DNA of 64,000 bases from Paractinoplanes maris (lineage in GTDB: Bacteria; Actinomycetota; Actinomycetes; Mycobacteriales; Micromonosporaceae). The translations under genes and the position numbers were made by a program. The stretch covers positions 62,001-126,000 of the forward strand of contig NZ_JALPVL010000001.1 in the NCBI RefSeq assembly GCF_023544465.1, given 5' to 3'. Shown here in pieces: positions 12,664 to 21,055 of the stretch. The notes under the pieces were generated by a model. It was not told the DNA's origin, did no database searches, and saw only the letters and a list, made by a program, of their open reading frames with translations. Each line of letters begins with the position of its first letter. Positions within the stretch are counted from its first letter, which is position 1.

Positions 12664-13449
12664 GTGGTCACCAGGATTCTGGTTACCGGTGCTTCCGGCA
12701 CCACCGGCTCCGCCTTGGTCCACCACCTGCTGGCACACGGCCACGAGGTCACGGCGGTCACCCGCGACCCACGCCGCATCCCGCCCCGGCCGGGTCTGAC
12801 GGTCAGCACCACGATCGTCCCGGCCCGGGCCGCTTATCTGGTCGCGCCGGCCGGACCGGCCGTACCGGACCACGACCGTGCCAACCTCGCGGCCGCCGTC
12901 GGGGCCGGTATCCGCCGGGTGGTCAAGCTCTCGGCCATCGGTACGCCCGAGACTCCCGTCCCACTGACGCAGCTCGGCGCCTGGCACCAGCCCGGCGAGG
13001 AAGCGCTCCGCACGAGTGGCCTGGAGTGGACGATCCTGCGGCCGACCACGTTCGCGTCGAACTCGCTGGCATGGGCCGGCGACCTGCGGCACGGCCGGCC
13101 CGTACCCAACGTCTTCGGGAACGGCCGGCAGGGCGTCGTGGACCCGGCCGACGTGGCCGCCGTCGCCGCCGCGGCGTTGACCACCGGCGATCACGACGGC
13201 CGCACCTACACGTTGACCGGCCCCGAGCTGATCAGCGTTCCCGAGCAGGTGGCCCAGCTGGGCGAGGTCCTGGGCCGGCCGGCTTCGACGGTCGAGGTGC
13301 CGCTCGAGGAGGCCGGCGTCTTCGCCGAGGGCGCCCGCCTGGTGCGCGACGGCGGCAATGCCATCGTCACCGGCGACGTCCACGTGGTCCTCGGCCGGCC
13401 ACCCAGGACCTATCGGGATTGGGCCGAGGACAACCGGGGGCGGTTCTAG
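12664..13449 (+). CDS. NAD(P)-binding NmrA-like reductase, atypical SDR
   Basis: A 261-residue Rossmann-fold protein with TGASGTTG (8-15) for the dinucleotide phosphate and the later conserved segments KLSAIG, WTILRPTTF and a C-terminal DWAEDN typical of the NmrA/atypical SDR a5-type family. Relative to familiar members, the stretch after the third strand that normally reads like GDLxDP and the following helix seem shortened (GLTVSTTIVPARAAYLVAP), which would remove adenine contacts, so activity is uncertain. Start GTG at 12664. It is divergent from the broken AraC-type regulator with a 77-bp gap. Its stop shares the palindrome CTAG with the convergent LLM gene. Substrate unknown. Confidence 0.75.
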   Translation: MVTRILVTGASGTTGSALVHHLLAHGHEVTAVTRDPRRIPPRPGLTVSTTIVPARAAYLVAPAGPAVPDHDRANLAAAVGAGIRRVVKLSAIGTPETPVPLTQLGAWHQPGEEALRTSGLEWTILRPTTFASNSLAWAGDLRHGRPVPNVFGNGRQGVVDPADVAAVAAAALTTGDHDGRTYTLTGPELISVPEQVAQLGEVLGRPASTVEVPLEEAGVFAEGARLVRDGGNAIVTGDVHVVLGRPPRTYRDWAEDNRGRF

Positions 13450-14372
13450 AGCTGGGGCGCCACCGCGGAGGCGATCAGCTCGATGTGGTCGACGTCGCTC
13501 AGGTCCATGACCTGCAGGAAGAGGCGGGTGGCGCCGGCTTCGGCGTACTGGGTGATGATTTCGACCGCCTGGTCGGGGGTGCCGACGATGCCGCCGTTCT
13601 CGCGCATCTCGGCGGGCTCGCGGCCGATGGCCTCCGCTCGGCGGCGGACCTCGGCGTCGTCGCGTCCCACGCACAGGATGGCCGCCGCCGAGAACGCCGG
13701 GGGCTCCGCCCGGCCGATGGCGGTCGAGGCGGCGCGGACCCGCTCGTACGTGGGGGCGACGTCCTCGATCTTGGCGAAGGGGACGTTGAACTCGTCGGCG
13801 AAGCGGGCGGCCAGAGCGGGGGTGCGCTTCTTGCCGTGGCCGCCGACGATGACCGGCGGGCGCGGTGACTGCGTCGGCTTGGGGAGCGCCGGCGAGTCGT
13901 TGAGCTGGTAAAACTTGCCCTGGAAGTCATAGCTGTGGCCGGCCGGGGTCGCCCACAGGCCGGTGATGATCTCGAGCTGCTCCTCGAGCCGGTCGAAACG
14001 CTCGCCGAGCGGCGGGAACGGGATGCCGTAGGCGGTGTGCTCGGCCTCGAACCAGCCGCCGCCGAGCCCGAACTCGATGCGGCCGCCGCTCATCTGGTCG
14101 GCCTGGGCGACCGCGATGGCCAGCGGGCCCGGCAGCCGGAAGGTGGCCGAGGTCACGAGCGTGCCGAGCCGGATGCGGGAGGTCTGCACGGCCAGCGCGG
14201 CCAGCGTCAGCCAGGCGTCGCTCGGGCCGGGCAGGCCGTCGCCGCCCATCGTGAGGAAGTGGTCGGAGCGGAAGAAGCCGTCGTAGCCGGCCGCCTCGGC
14301 GGCCTGCGCGAGCCGGCGCAGGTCGTCGTGGGCGGCACCCTGCTGGGGCTCGGTGAAGATCACGAGACGCAT
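13446..14372 (-). CDS. LLM-class (F420-dependent type) oxidoreductase
   Basis: A 308-residue luciferase-like TIM-barrel protein. It opens MRLVIFTEPQQG, has FFRSDHFL (35-42) and RLGTLVTSATFRLPGPLA, the region that binds F420 or FMN, then GLGGGWFEAEH and the C-terminal GTPDQAVEII. Family members from actinomycetes mostly use F420, but the cofactor cannot be settled by eye. The ATG at 14372 is favoured over a longer in-frame reading because homology to the family begins there. It is divergent from the SAM hydroxide adenosyltransferase gene (84-bp gap) and converges with the NmrA-like gene with a four-base overlap. Substrate is unknown. Confidence 0.85.
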   Translation of the reverse strand: MRLVIFTEPQQGAAHDDLRRLAQAAEAAGYDGFFRSDHFLTMGGDGLPGPSDAWLTLAALAVQTSRIRLGTLVTSATFRLPGPLAIAVAQADQMSGGRIEFGLGGGWFEAEHTAYGIPFPPLGERFDRLEEQLEIITGLWATPAGHSYDFQGKFYQLNDSPALPKPTQSPRPPVIVGGHGKKRTPALAARFADEFNVPFAKIEDVAPTYERVRAASTAIGRAEPPAFSAAAILCVGRDDAEVRRRAEAIGREPAEMRENGGIVGTPDQAVEIITQYAEAGATRLFLQVMDLSDVDHIELIASAVAPQL

Positions 14373-14406
14373 GCCCCAACCTTGCCAGATCCGGCCCGGC
14401 GCGCCC

Positions 14407-14433
14407 GGGGGAACCTGTCGCACACGATCCGTA
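14407..14433 (+). promoter_or_regulatory. possible ECF sigma-type promoter
   Basis: GGGGAACC followed about 16 bases later by CGTAG, resembling the GGAAC / CGT pattern of actinomycete ECF (SigE-like) promoters. It ends 23 bases before the ATG of the SAM hydroxide adenosyltransferase gene. Sequence resemblance only. Confidence 0.3.
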
Positions 14434-14456
14434 GCAAGGCAGTAACGTTTCTCACC

Positions 14457-15236
14457 ATGGCCGGGTATGAATGGATCAGCCTCACGACCGATTACGGAAC
14501 GTTCGACGGCTTCGTCGCGGCGTGTCACGGGTCGATCGCCAAGATCGCGCCGCAGGTGCGTGTCATCGACGTCACGCACCACGTGCCGCCGGCCGACGTG
14601 GCCCGCGGCGCGGCCGTGCTGGCGCAGACCGCACCCCACCTGCCGCCGAGTGTGCACGTCGCGGTGGTCGACCCCGGCGTGGGCACCGCCCGGCGCGGCG
14701 TCGTCCTGGTGACGCCCGACGGCCTGCTCGTCGGCCCCGACAACGGCCTGCTGATCTGGGCCGCCGAGGCGCTCGGGGGCGTCGAGTCGGCCTACGAGCT
14801 CACGGTGAAGGAGGCCGTCTCGAGCACGTTCCACGGCCGTGACGTCTTCGCGCCGGCCGCCGCCCGTCTCGCCGCCGGCGCCGAGCTGTCCGACGTGGGC
14901 CTGGCCATCGACAAGGACACCCTTGTCCGCCTGCCCGACCCGGTCGTCACGGTCGGCGACGGCTGGCTCGAGGCGGAAGTACTCACCGTCGACCGGTTCG
15001 GCAACGTGCAGCTGGCCGCGAGCGGCGACCTGCTGCGCGGCCTGGGCAGCGAGCTGATGATCAACGGGACGGTCAGCGCCTACCGCGGTGCCACGTTCGC
15101 CGACGTCGGCCCGGGTGACCTGCTGGTCTTCGAGGACTCGGCCGGTCACGTCGCGATCGCCGTCAACAACGGCCGGGCCGTGGTGGTCCTCTCGGTCCGT
15201 CCCGGCGACCTGGTCAAGCTGGCGATCAGGCAGTGA
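14457..15236 (+). CDS. SAM hydroxide adenosyltransferase (DUF62 family)
   Basis: A 259-residue protein of the fluorinase-related DUF62 family, which hydrolyses S-adenosylmethionine to adenosine and methionine. Visible hallmarks are ISLTTDYGTFDGFVAA at the start (substrate-binding Asp/Tyr), VVDPGVGT (78-85), GPDNGLL, STFHGRDVFAPAAARLA and the C-terminal-domain VDRFGNVQL. The HGRDVFAPAA version is that of the hydrolases rather than of the chlorinase/fluorinase group. ATG at 14457. It overlaps the convergent hemerythrin gene by 11 bases. Its cellular role in bacteria is poorly understood. Confidence 0.88.
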   Translation: MAGYEWISLTTDYGTFDGFVAACHGSIAKIAPQVRVIDVTHHVPPADVARGAAVLAQTAPHLPPSVHVAVVDPGVGTARRGVVLVTPDGLLVGPDNGLLIWAAEALGGVESAYELTVKEAVSSTFHGRDVFAPAAARLAAGAELSDVGLAIDKDTLVRLPDPVVTVGDGWLEAEVLTVDRFGNVQLAASGDLLRGLGSELMINGTVSAYRGATFADVGPGDLLVFEDSAGHVAIAVNNGRAVVVLSVRPGDLVKLAIRQ

Positions 15237-15876
15237 TCCGGATCCGGTCGCGGGACGTGGTGTAGACCCGGTCACCGGCCAGTCGCCACAGCACCCGGGC
15301 CGGCACGGGCAGCTCGGCCAGGAAGCGCTTCTTCTCGGACGGTGTGGCCTCCTCGAGAATCGCCCCGAGGAAGACCAGCGCCCTCTTGCCCTTCGGGATC
15401 ACCTCCCGGCCGCGCTCCCCGACCGCGCTCCACTCGGCCGGTGTGAGGTGCCGCTCGATGATCGGCAGCACCTCGCGCTCCTCGTCGGCCAGATGCTCGT
15501 CCAGCGCCACCGACGCCTGGGCCAGCACGTCGGCCAGGGCGTCGCGGTCGTCGGCCCGCGCCTCGGCCCGCCAGCGCGGGAGCAGCGTGCCGAGCCGGTC
15601 CAGGGGCTCGTGCAGCCGCTCGTGCTGCGCCTCCATCCGGTTGATCAGATCGGTGTGCATCCGGGCCCGGTCGAGCAGCAACGGCCAGACCATCTCGTCC
15701 TCGGCCGTGTGGTGATGGTGCAGCCCGGCGGCGACATTGGCCAGGTGCTCGCCGAGCACCTCGGCCCGGGTCACATCGCCCGGCGGCACGGCCCGGACGA
15801 GCGCGGGCATCATGCGGAACTCGCGGCGGAAGACGCGGTGGACCATCACCATGTCCCAGGTGTCAGTAGAAGTCAT
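15226..15876 (-). CDS. hemerythrin-like HHE domain protein
   Basis: A 216-residue helical protein with the ligand pattern of an HHE cation-binding domain: MVHRVFRREF (helix 1), HHHHTAEDEMVWPLL (helix 2), HERLHEPLD (helix 3) and LDEHLADEEREVLPII (helix 4). These residues should bind a di-iron centre and O2, NO or peroxide. A C-terminal extension of about 65 residues ending in RDRIRITA follows. The ATG at 15876 begins where the domain begins; a longer in-frame reading is only a shadow of the regulator gene opposite. It is divergent from the large BTAD regulator across 66 bp that contain a perfect dyad, suggesting common control. Confidence 0.85.
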   Translation of the reverse strand: MTSTDTWDMVMVHRVFRREFRMMPALVRAVPPGDVTRAEVLGEHLANVAAGLHHHHTAEDEMVWPLLLDRARMHTDLINRMEAQHERLHEPLDRLGTLLPRWRAEARADDRDALADVLAQASVALDEHLADEEREVLPIIERHLTPAEWSAVGERGREVIPKGKRALVFLGAILEEATPSEKKRFLAELPVPARVLWRLAGDRVYTTSRDRIRITA

Positions 15877-15896
15877 GACCTCACGCTCGCAAGGTC

Positions 15897-15919
15897 GGCT
15901 TGCAGACTGCCTGCAAGCC
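15897..15919. promoter_or_regulatory. perfect 23-bp dyad operator candidate
   Basis: GGCTTGCAG, a 5-base centre, then CTGCAAGCC: a perfect 9-bp inverted repeat in the 66-bp divergent intergenic region between the hemerythrin gene and the BTAD regulator. GCCTGCA recurs 11 bases later (15921-15927) and a related CGCAAGG lies just left. This is a strong candidate binding site for the regulator or another dimeric repressor. Confidence 0.6.
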
Positions 15920-15942
15920 GCCTGCACTCCTATGCTCTGACC

Positions 15943-18624
15943 GTGCTGATAGGCAGGGTGCTCGGGGCCACCGAGGTCGAGGTGGACGGCGCGGTCGCCG
16001 ACCTCGGCGGGCCGCTGCCGCGCCGCCTCGTCACGGCGCTGATCGCGGCCGACGGACGGCCGGTCACGGAGGACTCGCTGGCCGAGGCGATCTGGGGTGA
16101 CGATCTGCCGGCCCGGGCCACGTCCTCCCTCCAGGCGTACGTCTCCCGTCTGCGCCGCGCCCTCGGCCGGTCCGCCCTGGCGAGGGCCGGCGACGGATAT
16201 CGGCTCACGGTCGACGACACCGACGCCGCCCGGTTCGCGACCGACGTGCGCCGCGGCCGTGACCTGCTCGACGAGGAGCGGCCGGCCGAGGCCCTCCGCC
16301 TGTTCGACGCCGCTCTCGGGCGGTGGCGCGGGGAGGCGTACGCGGATCTGCCCGCCACCCCGGCCCGCACCCGCCTCGACGAGCTGCGGGCGGTGGCCGT
16401 CGAGGAACGGCTCGCGGCCCGGCTGGCCGGTGGCGACGCCCCGGGCGCGGTCGGCGAGCTGGAGGCGGCGACGCGGGCCGAGCCCTATCGGGAGCGCCGC
16501 TGGGAGCTGCTGATCCTGGCCCTCTATCGCAGCGGGCGGCAGGCCGAGGCCCTGGCCGCGCTGCGCCGGGTCCGCGAGCGGCTCGCCGACGACCTCGGCA
16601 TCGACCCGGGCCCAGCCCTGCAGAGCCTCGAGAGCCGCCTGCTGGCGCAGGACCCGGGGCTGCTGCTGCCGTCGCGCCCTCCGCCTGCCGTCCGCCCGCT
16701 CTCGCACTTCTTCGGCCGCGCCGAGGAGCTGGCTGCCCTGGCTCAGCTCGCGTCGACCGCCCGCTTGGTCACCCTGGTCGGGCCGGGCGGTGCGGGGAAG
16801 ACCCGGCTCGCCGTCGAGTGGGCCGCCGCGCACGACCCGTGGTTCGTCCGGCTGGCCGACGTGACCGATCCCGGGCTGGTGCCGGCGGCCGCGGCCACGG
16901 CGGCCGGGGTGCGCGGGGTCACGGCCGACGCGATCGCCACCGCGCTGGGTGATCGTCCCGGCCTGCTGCTGCTCGACAACTGCGAGCACGTGGTCGGCGC
17001 GGCCGCCGGCCTGGCGCTCGATCTGCTCACCCGCTGCCCGGGGTTGCGGGTGCTGGCCACCAGCCGGGAGCCGCTCGGGGTCGACGGCGAGCAACTCCTG
17101 CCGGTCGCCCCGCTGCCCACCGGGGACGCGGTCGCCCTGCTCGTCGATCGCATCACCGGCGTCCGCCCGGGCTGGCGGCCCGACCCGGCCGAGTCGGCGA
17201 CGCTGGCCCGGCTGGCGGCGGCCCTGGACGGCATCCCGCTCGCGCTCGAGCTGGCCGCCGCCCGGGCCCGCGTGCTCGGCCTGGGCGAGTTGCTGGAGAT
17301 GCTGAGCGACCGGTTCCCGGCACTGGGCCCGGTGCCGCGCGGCGCCCTCGCCCCGCACCAGACGCTGGAGGCCGCCGTGGCCTGGAGCGTCGACCTGCTC
17401 GGGGCCCGCGACCGGGCGATGCTGCTGCGCCTGTGGCCGTTCGAGGGCGGGTTCCCGCTGTCGGCCGTCGAGGATGACCTGGACGCTCTCTCGGCGCTGG
17501 TGGCGCGCTCGGTGGTGGTGGCCGACACGACCGTCGCCCCCACCCGCTACCGGCTGCTGGGGATCGTCCGGGCCTATTGCCGGCAGCACGACCCGGATCC
17601 CGGAGGCAGCCGTGACCGGCATGCGGCGTGGGTCCGCGGGCTCGTCGAGCACCACGCGCCACTGCTGCGCGGCGACCGGTCGGCCCACTCGATCCGTACG
17701 CTCAATCGCGAGCTGCCCAACCTGCGCGCCGCCATCCGGCACGACCTCGGCGTGCGGCCGGAGAGCGCGTTGCGCACCGCCGGGCTGCTGGAGTGGTTCT
17801 GGTTCCGGGGCGGGCTGATCGCCGACGGCCTGCCTCTGCTGCAGGACGCGATCGTGGCCGCCCCGGACGCGCCGCCCACCGACCGCGCCCGCGCCCACCT
17901 CAGCGCGGCCATGCTGCTCTATCTGACCGGCGACCCCCGGGCGGTGACCGAACTGACCACGGGCCAGGCGATCGTGGCCGGCCGGCCCGATCGCGAAGGA
18001 GGGATCCTGGCCGCGCAGGGCGCCTACTACGAGTCGCTCTTCTGGTCGTTCCAAGGCGAGTCCGACCGGGCTCTCGCACCCGCCCATCGGTCGATGACAC
18101 TGGCCCGGGAGCTCGGTGAGGAATGGATCCTGCCCGCCTCCACGATGTCCCTGGGCGCGGCGCTGGCCGGGGCGGGCGACGTGCTGGAGGGTCGCCGGGT
18201 GCTGGCGCGGGCCGGCGAGGAGGCCGTCGCCCGGGGGCAGATCTGGACGGCCGCCATGAGCGGGCTGCTGCTGGCTCGCGCGCTGCTGACCGAGGGCCCC
18301 GTCGAACCCGGGGCGGCTCTCGCCGTCCTGCGGCAGGCGCTGGACCGCTTCACCGACGAGGACGACATCGGCAACCTGATCGCCGGCCTGCACACCGGCG
18401 CGTACGCGCTGGCCCGCACCGGCCGGATCGACGAGGCGGCCCGGCTGCTCGTGGCCACCCGCCGCGCCGCGGCCCGCCGCGGCCTCGACCCGGACGCCAT
18501 CGACCCGATCCGGGCCGCCGGCCTGGCCGCCGCCATTCCCCCGGCCGAACTCGCCCGGGTGGTCGTCCCGGACGACGAGGTGGCCCTGCCCGCGTTACCC
18601 GGGCCCGGTTCGGGGCAGGATTGA
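15943..18624 (+). CDS. AfsR/SARP-like regulator with BTAD and NB-ARC ATPase domains
   Basis: An 893-residue transcription factor. An OmpR-type winged helix (about 1-93, with VSRLRRALG) precedes a bacterial transcriptional activation domain (BTAD, about 97-243, with LGIDPGPALQSLE), an NB-ARC/AAA-type ATPase (Walker A GPGGAGKT at 280-287, Walker B LLLLDNCEHV, then LATSREPL), and a long C-terminal helical region with TPR-like repeats. In Streptomyces such proteins activate secondary-metabolite or stress genes in an ATP-dependent way; the target here is unknown. GTG start at 15943, right after the dyad at 15897-15919, which may be an autoregulatory site. nei2 starts three bases after its stop. 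Confidence 0.9.
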   Translation: MLIGRVLGATEVEVDGAVADLGGPLPRRLVTALIAADGRPVTEDSLAEAIWGDDLPARATSSLQAYVSRLRRALGRSALARAGDGYRLTVDDTDAARFATDVRRGRDLLDEERPAEALRLFDAALGRWRGEAYADLPATPARTRLDELRAVAVEERLAARLAGGDAPGAVGELEAATRAEPYRERRWELLILALYRSGRQAEALAALRRVRERLADDLGIDPGPALQSLESRLLAQDPGLLLPSRPPPAVRPLSHFFGRAEELAALAQLASTARLVTLVGPGGAGKTRLAVEWAAAHDPWFVRLADVTDPGLVPAAAATAAGVRGVTADAIATALGDRPGLLLLDNCEHVVGAAAGLALDLLTRCPGLRVLATSREPLGVDGEQLLPVAPLPTGDAVALLVDRITGVRPGWRPDPAESATLARLAAALDGIPLALELAAARARVLGLGELLEMLSDRFPALGPVPRGALAPHQTLEAAVAWSVDLLGARDRAMLLRLWPFEGGFPLSAVEDDLDALSALVARSVVVADTTVAPTRYRLLGIVRAYCRQHDPDPGGSRDRHAAWVRGLVEHHAPLLRGDRSAHSIRTLNRELPNLRAAIRHDLGVRPESALRTAGLLEWFWFRGGLIADGLPLLQDAIVAAPDAPPTDRARAHLSAAMLLYLTGDPRAVTELTTGQAIVAGRPDREGGILAAQGAYYESLFWSFQGESDRALAPAHRSMTLARELGEEWILPASTMSLGAALAGAGDVLEGRRVLARAGEEAVARGQIWTAAMSGLLLARALLTEGPVEPGAALAVLRQALDRFTDEDDIGNLIAGLHTGAYALARTGRIDEAARLLVATRRAAARRGLDPDAIDPIRAAGLAAAIPPAELARVVVPDDEVALPALPGPGSGQD

Positions 18625-18627
18625 GGC

Positions 18628-19425
18628 ATGCCCGAGGGCGATACCGTCTGGAACACCGCGCGCGTGCTGGAGAAGGCTCTCCAGGGCGACGTGCTGACCG
18701 GCTCCGACTTCCGTGTGCCCCAGCTCGCCTCGACCGATCTCAGCGGCTGGACCGTCGCCGAGTCGGCCAGCCGGGGCAAGCACCTGCTGTTGCGCCTGAC
18801 CCGCGACGGCCTGAAGCCGCACACGCTGCACTCTCATCTGCGCATGGAGGGCGCCTGGCGGGCGTACGCCCCGGGCGAGCGCTGGACCGCTCGGCCGGCC
18901 CATCTCATCCGGGTCGTGTTGCGCACCCAGCGGTCGGTCGCCGTCGGCTACCACCTGCACGAGGTCGCGCTCTATCCGACGGCCGACGAGGAGCAGCACG
19001 TCGGCCATCTCGGCCCCGACCTGCTGGGCGCCGACTGGGATGTCGACGAGGCGGCCCGCCGGATCGCTCAGCACCCGGAGGTCACCATCGCCGAGGCCCT
19101 GCTCGACCAGCGCAACCTGGCCGGCGTGGGCAACCTCTACAAGGCCGAGACACTGTTTCTGCGCGGGCTGTGGCCGTGGACGCCGGTCTCGGGGGTGGCC
19201 GACCTGCCGGGCACCGTGCGGCTGGCGCAGAAGCTGGTGGCGTCGAATCGCGGGCGCTGGACCCAGACGACGACGGGCTCACTGCGCCGCGGGCAGACGA
19301 GCTATGTGTACGGTCGTCGCGCGCAACCGTGCCGCCGCTGCGGCAGCGCGATCCAGAAGGACGAGAAGGGTGAGCGGATCACCTATTGGTGCCCGCGCTG
19401 CCAGCCCCGCCCTGAGGACAGTTAG
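18628..19425 (+). CDS. nei2: endonuclease VIII-like DNA glycosylase (Fpg/Nei family, Nei2 type)
   Basis: A 265-residue base-excision repair glycosylase/AP lyase. It starts with the family signature MPEGDTVW, in which Pro after Met is the catalytic nucleophile and Glu the proton donor. The helix-two-turn-helix segment contains LLDQRNLAGVGNLYKAE, and the zinc finger near the C-terminus has CRRCG and CPRC. It removes oxidised pyrimidines. In M. tuberculosis nei2 sits next to lhr; here it is separated from lhr by 8.4 kb. It follows the BTAD regulator by only three bases and overlaps the convergent pspM gene by four. Confidence 0.92.
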   Translation: MPEGDTVWNTARVLEKALQGDVLTGSDFRVPQLASTDLSGWTVAESASRGKHLLLRLTRDGLKPHTLHSHLRMEGAWRAYAPGERWTARPAHLIRVVLRTQRSVAVGYHLHEVALYPTADEEQHVGHLGPDLLGADWDVDEAARRIAQHPEVTIAEALLDQRNLAGVGNLYKAETLFLRGLWPWTPVSGVADLPGTVRLAQKLVASNRGRWTQTTTGSLRRGQTSYVYGRRAQPCRRCGSAIQKDEKGERITYWCPRCQPRPEDS

Positions 19426-20177
19426 GCCGCCGGGCGCTTGAGTTCGGACAACCCCTCGGCGATGCCGCGCAGTTTGTCGGTGGCGTCGACCAGGCTCGCG
19501 AAGGCGGGATGCTTGCCCTCGGTGACCGGGTGCCCGTCCTCGGCCACATAGCTCGCCGCCGCCGCGACCAGCCGCTCGAACGCCGTGACACCCTCGGTGA
19601 ACTGCTCGGCCAGCAATCCGTGGGACTCGGTCAGCCCGGCCCGCTGCTCGGGCGGGCTCAGCGGCAGCGCCCGCTCCACACTGGCCACGCGCTGACCGAG
19701 ATCGCGCAGCCACTCCTCGGCCACCGCGGCCTCGAGCAGAGCGCCCTCGCCGACCCCGGTCAGCCGGCCGGCCAGCGCCGACAGCGTGGACGAGGCGCGG
19801 TCGAGCCTGTCCCACGCCTGGGTGATCGCCGAGCCGCGCAGGGCGTAGCGATTCTTCTGCCGGCGCACCTCGCCGAGCATCGTGCGACCGGCCGGGAATC
19901 GTTCGAGCGCGGCGGTGAGCTTGGCACCGGCGAGCGCGGGTGGGGGCGGCGGCGGAGCCGGCGCGGCGGCCAGCTCGCGGTGATCGCTGAAGCGCCACCA
20001 GGCCAGCGCAACGGAGGCACCGGCCGAGCCGGCCCAGATCGCGTCGGCCCAGCCGATGCCCTGATAGGGAGTGAGGACGGCGGTGGCGGCGGCCAGTCCG
20101 CCCCCCAGCACGCTCCACCGCCGCGCCGCACTGCGCAGCCGCTTGAGCCGCCGGAAGTATCTGGTCCGCTCGTCCAC
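19422..20177 (-). CDS. pspM: phage-shock envelope stress protein PspM-like
   Basis: A 251-residue membrane protein directly downstream of pspA, as pspM (Rv2743c) is in mycobacteria. The N-terminus is basic (RRLKRLRSAARRW), followed by two hydrophobic segments (about 22-38 and 44-62), a poly-Pro linker, and a helical cytoplasmic region of 160 residues. In mycobacteria PspM and PspN connect PspA to the membrane and ClgR. Assignment leans on position and topology because the sequence itself is weakly conserved. The 20-base gap to pspA suggests cotranscription. Confidence 0.7.
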   Translation of the reverse strand: MDERTRYFRRLKRLRSAARRWSVLGGGLAAATAVLTPYQGIGWADAIWAGSAGASVALAWWRFSDHRELAAAPAPPPPPPALAGAKLTAALERFPAGRTMLGEVRRQKNRYALRGSAITQAWDRLDRASSTLSALAGRLTGVGEGALLEAAVAEEWLRDLGQRVASVERALPLSPPEQRAGLTESHGLLAEQFTEGVTAFERLVAAAASYVAEDGHPVTEGKHPAFASLVDATDKLRGIAEGLSELKRPAA

Positions 20178-20197
20178 CGTCGCCCTCCCCTAAGAAC

Positions 20198-21055
20198 TCA
20201 GCCGGCGGCCGACGTGTCGCCGCGCTTCTGATTCATGCTGGCCCGGATCTCGTCGAGCCGGGCCACGCTGGCCGGGTCGGAGGCCGGACCGGCCTGCTCG
20301 ACCGCGGGCTGCGCGGGCGCGGCACCGAGCTTGTCGCCGGCCATGCTCGACCGGATCTGCTCGAGCCGGGACGAGCCGGCCAGGTCGAGGCTCGATTTCT
20401 GCACCTCGAGCATGCGGCCCTCGACCGAGTTGGACGCGAGCTCGGCCCGGCCCATCGCGTTGGCGTAACGCTGCTCGATCTTGTCGCGGACCTCGTCGAG
20501 CGAGGGCGTGTTGCCCGGCGCGGCCAGGGACGACATCGACTCGAGCGACTTGGCCACCGTCTCCTGCATCTTGGCCTGCTCGAGCTGGCTCAGCAGACGG
20601 GACCGCTCGGCGATGCGCTGCTGGAGCACCATCGCGTTGTTCTCGACCGCCTTGCGGGCCTGGCCCGCGGCGGAGAGCGCCTGGTCGTGCAGCGTCTTGA
20701 GGTCCTCCATCGACTGCTCACCCGAGACCAGCTGGGTGGCGAGCGTCTGGGCGGTCGACTCGTATTTCTGAGCCTCGGTCTCGTCGCCGCCGGCCCGCGC
20801 CCGATCGGCCAGGACGAGAGCCTGCCGGGCCATGCCCTGCAGCTTCTCGACCTCTTCCATCTGGCGGGACAGCTTCATCTCGAGCTGGCGCTGGTTGCCG
20901 ATGACCGCCGCGGCCTGCTGCACGAGGCCCTGGTGCTGGCGCTGTGCGTCCTCGATGGCCTGCTGGATCTGAACCTTCGGGTCGGCGTACTCGTCGATCT
21001 TCGCGCCGAAGAGCGCCATCATGTATCGCCAGCCCTTGACGAACGGATTCGCCAT
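20198..21055 (-). CDS. pspA: PspA/IM30 family envelope stress protein
   Basis: A 285-residue almost wholly alpha-helical PspA/IM30 protein. It begins [16 protein letters not shown] with an amphipathic helix, then has [18 protein letters not shown], a long coiled coil (about 25-190), and a Pro/Ala-rich C-terminal tail ending in two [12 protein letters not shown] repeats (LEQIRSSM and LDEIRASM). PspA polymers stabilise the inner membrane under stress. The ATG at 21055 has GAGGGG upstream; a GTG-like extension of six residues is less likely. It sits between clgR and pspM, the mycobacterial order clgR-pspA-pspM. Confidence 0.92.
   Translation of the reverse strand: MANPFVKGWRYMMALFGAKIDEYADPKVQIQQAIEDAQRQHQGLVQQAAAVIGNQRQLEMKLSRQMEEVEKLQGMARQALVLADRARAGGDETEAQKYESTAQTLATQLVSGEQSMEDLKTLHDQALSAAGQARKAVENNAMVLQQRIAERSRLLSQLEQAKMQETVAKSLESMSSLAAPGNTPSLDEVRDKIEQRYANAMGRAELASNSVEGRMLEVQKSSLDLAGSSRLEQIRSSMAGDKLGAAPAQPAVEQAGPASDPASVARLDEIRASMNQKRGDTSAAG

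Noticed and set aside
13446-15275. 609-codon minus-strand frame joining the LLM oxidoreductase to 300 extra residues
   Set aside because: The extra part is antisense to the SAM hydroxide adenosyltransferase and contains no domain; family homology begins at the ATG at 14372.
15226-18393. 1055-codon frame extending the hemerythrin protein
   Set aside because: Extension is antisense to the BTAD regulator; domain starts at the ATG at 15876.
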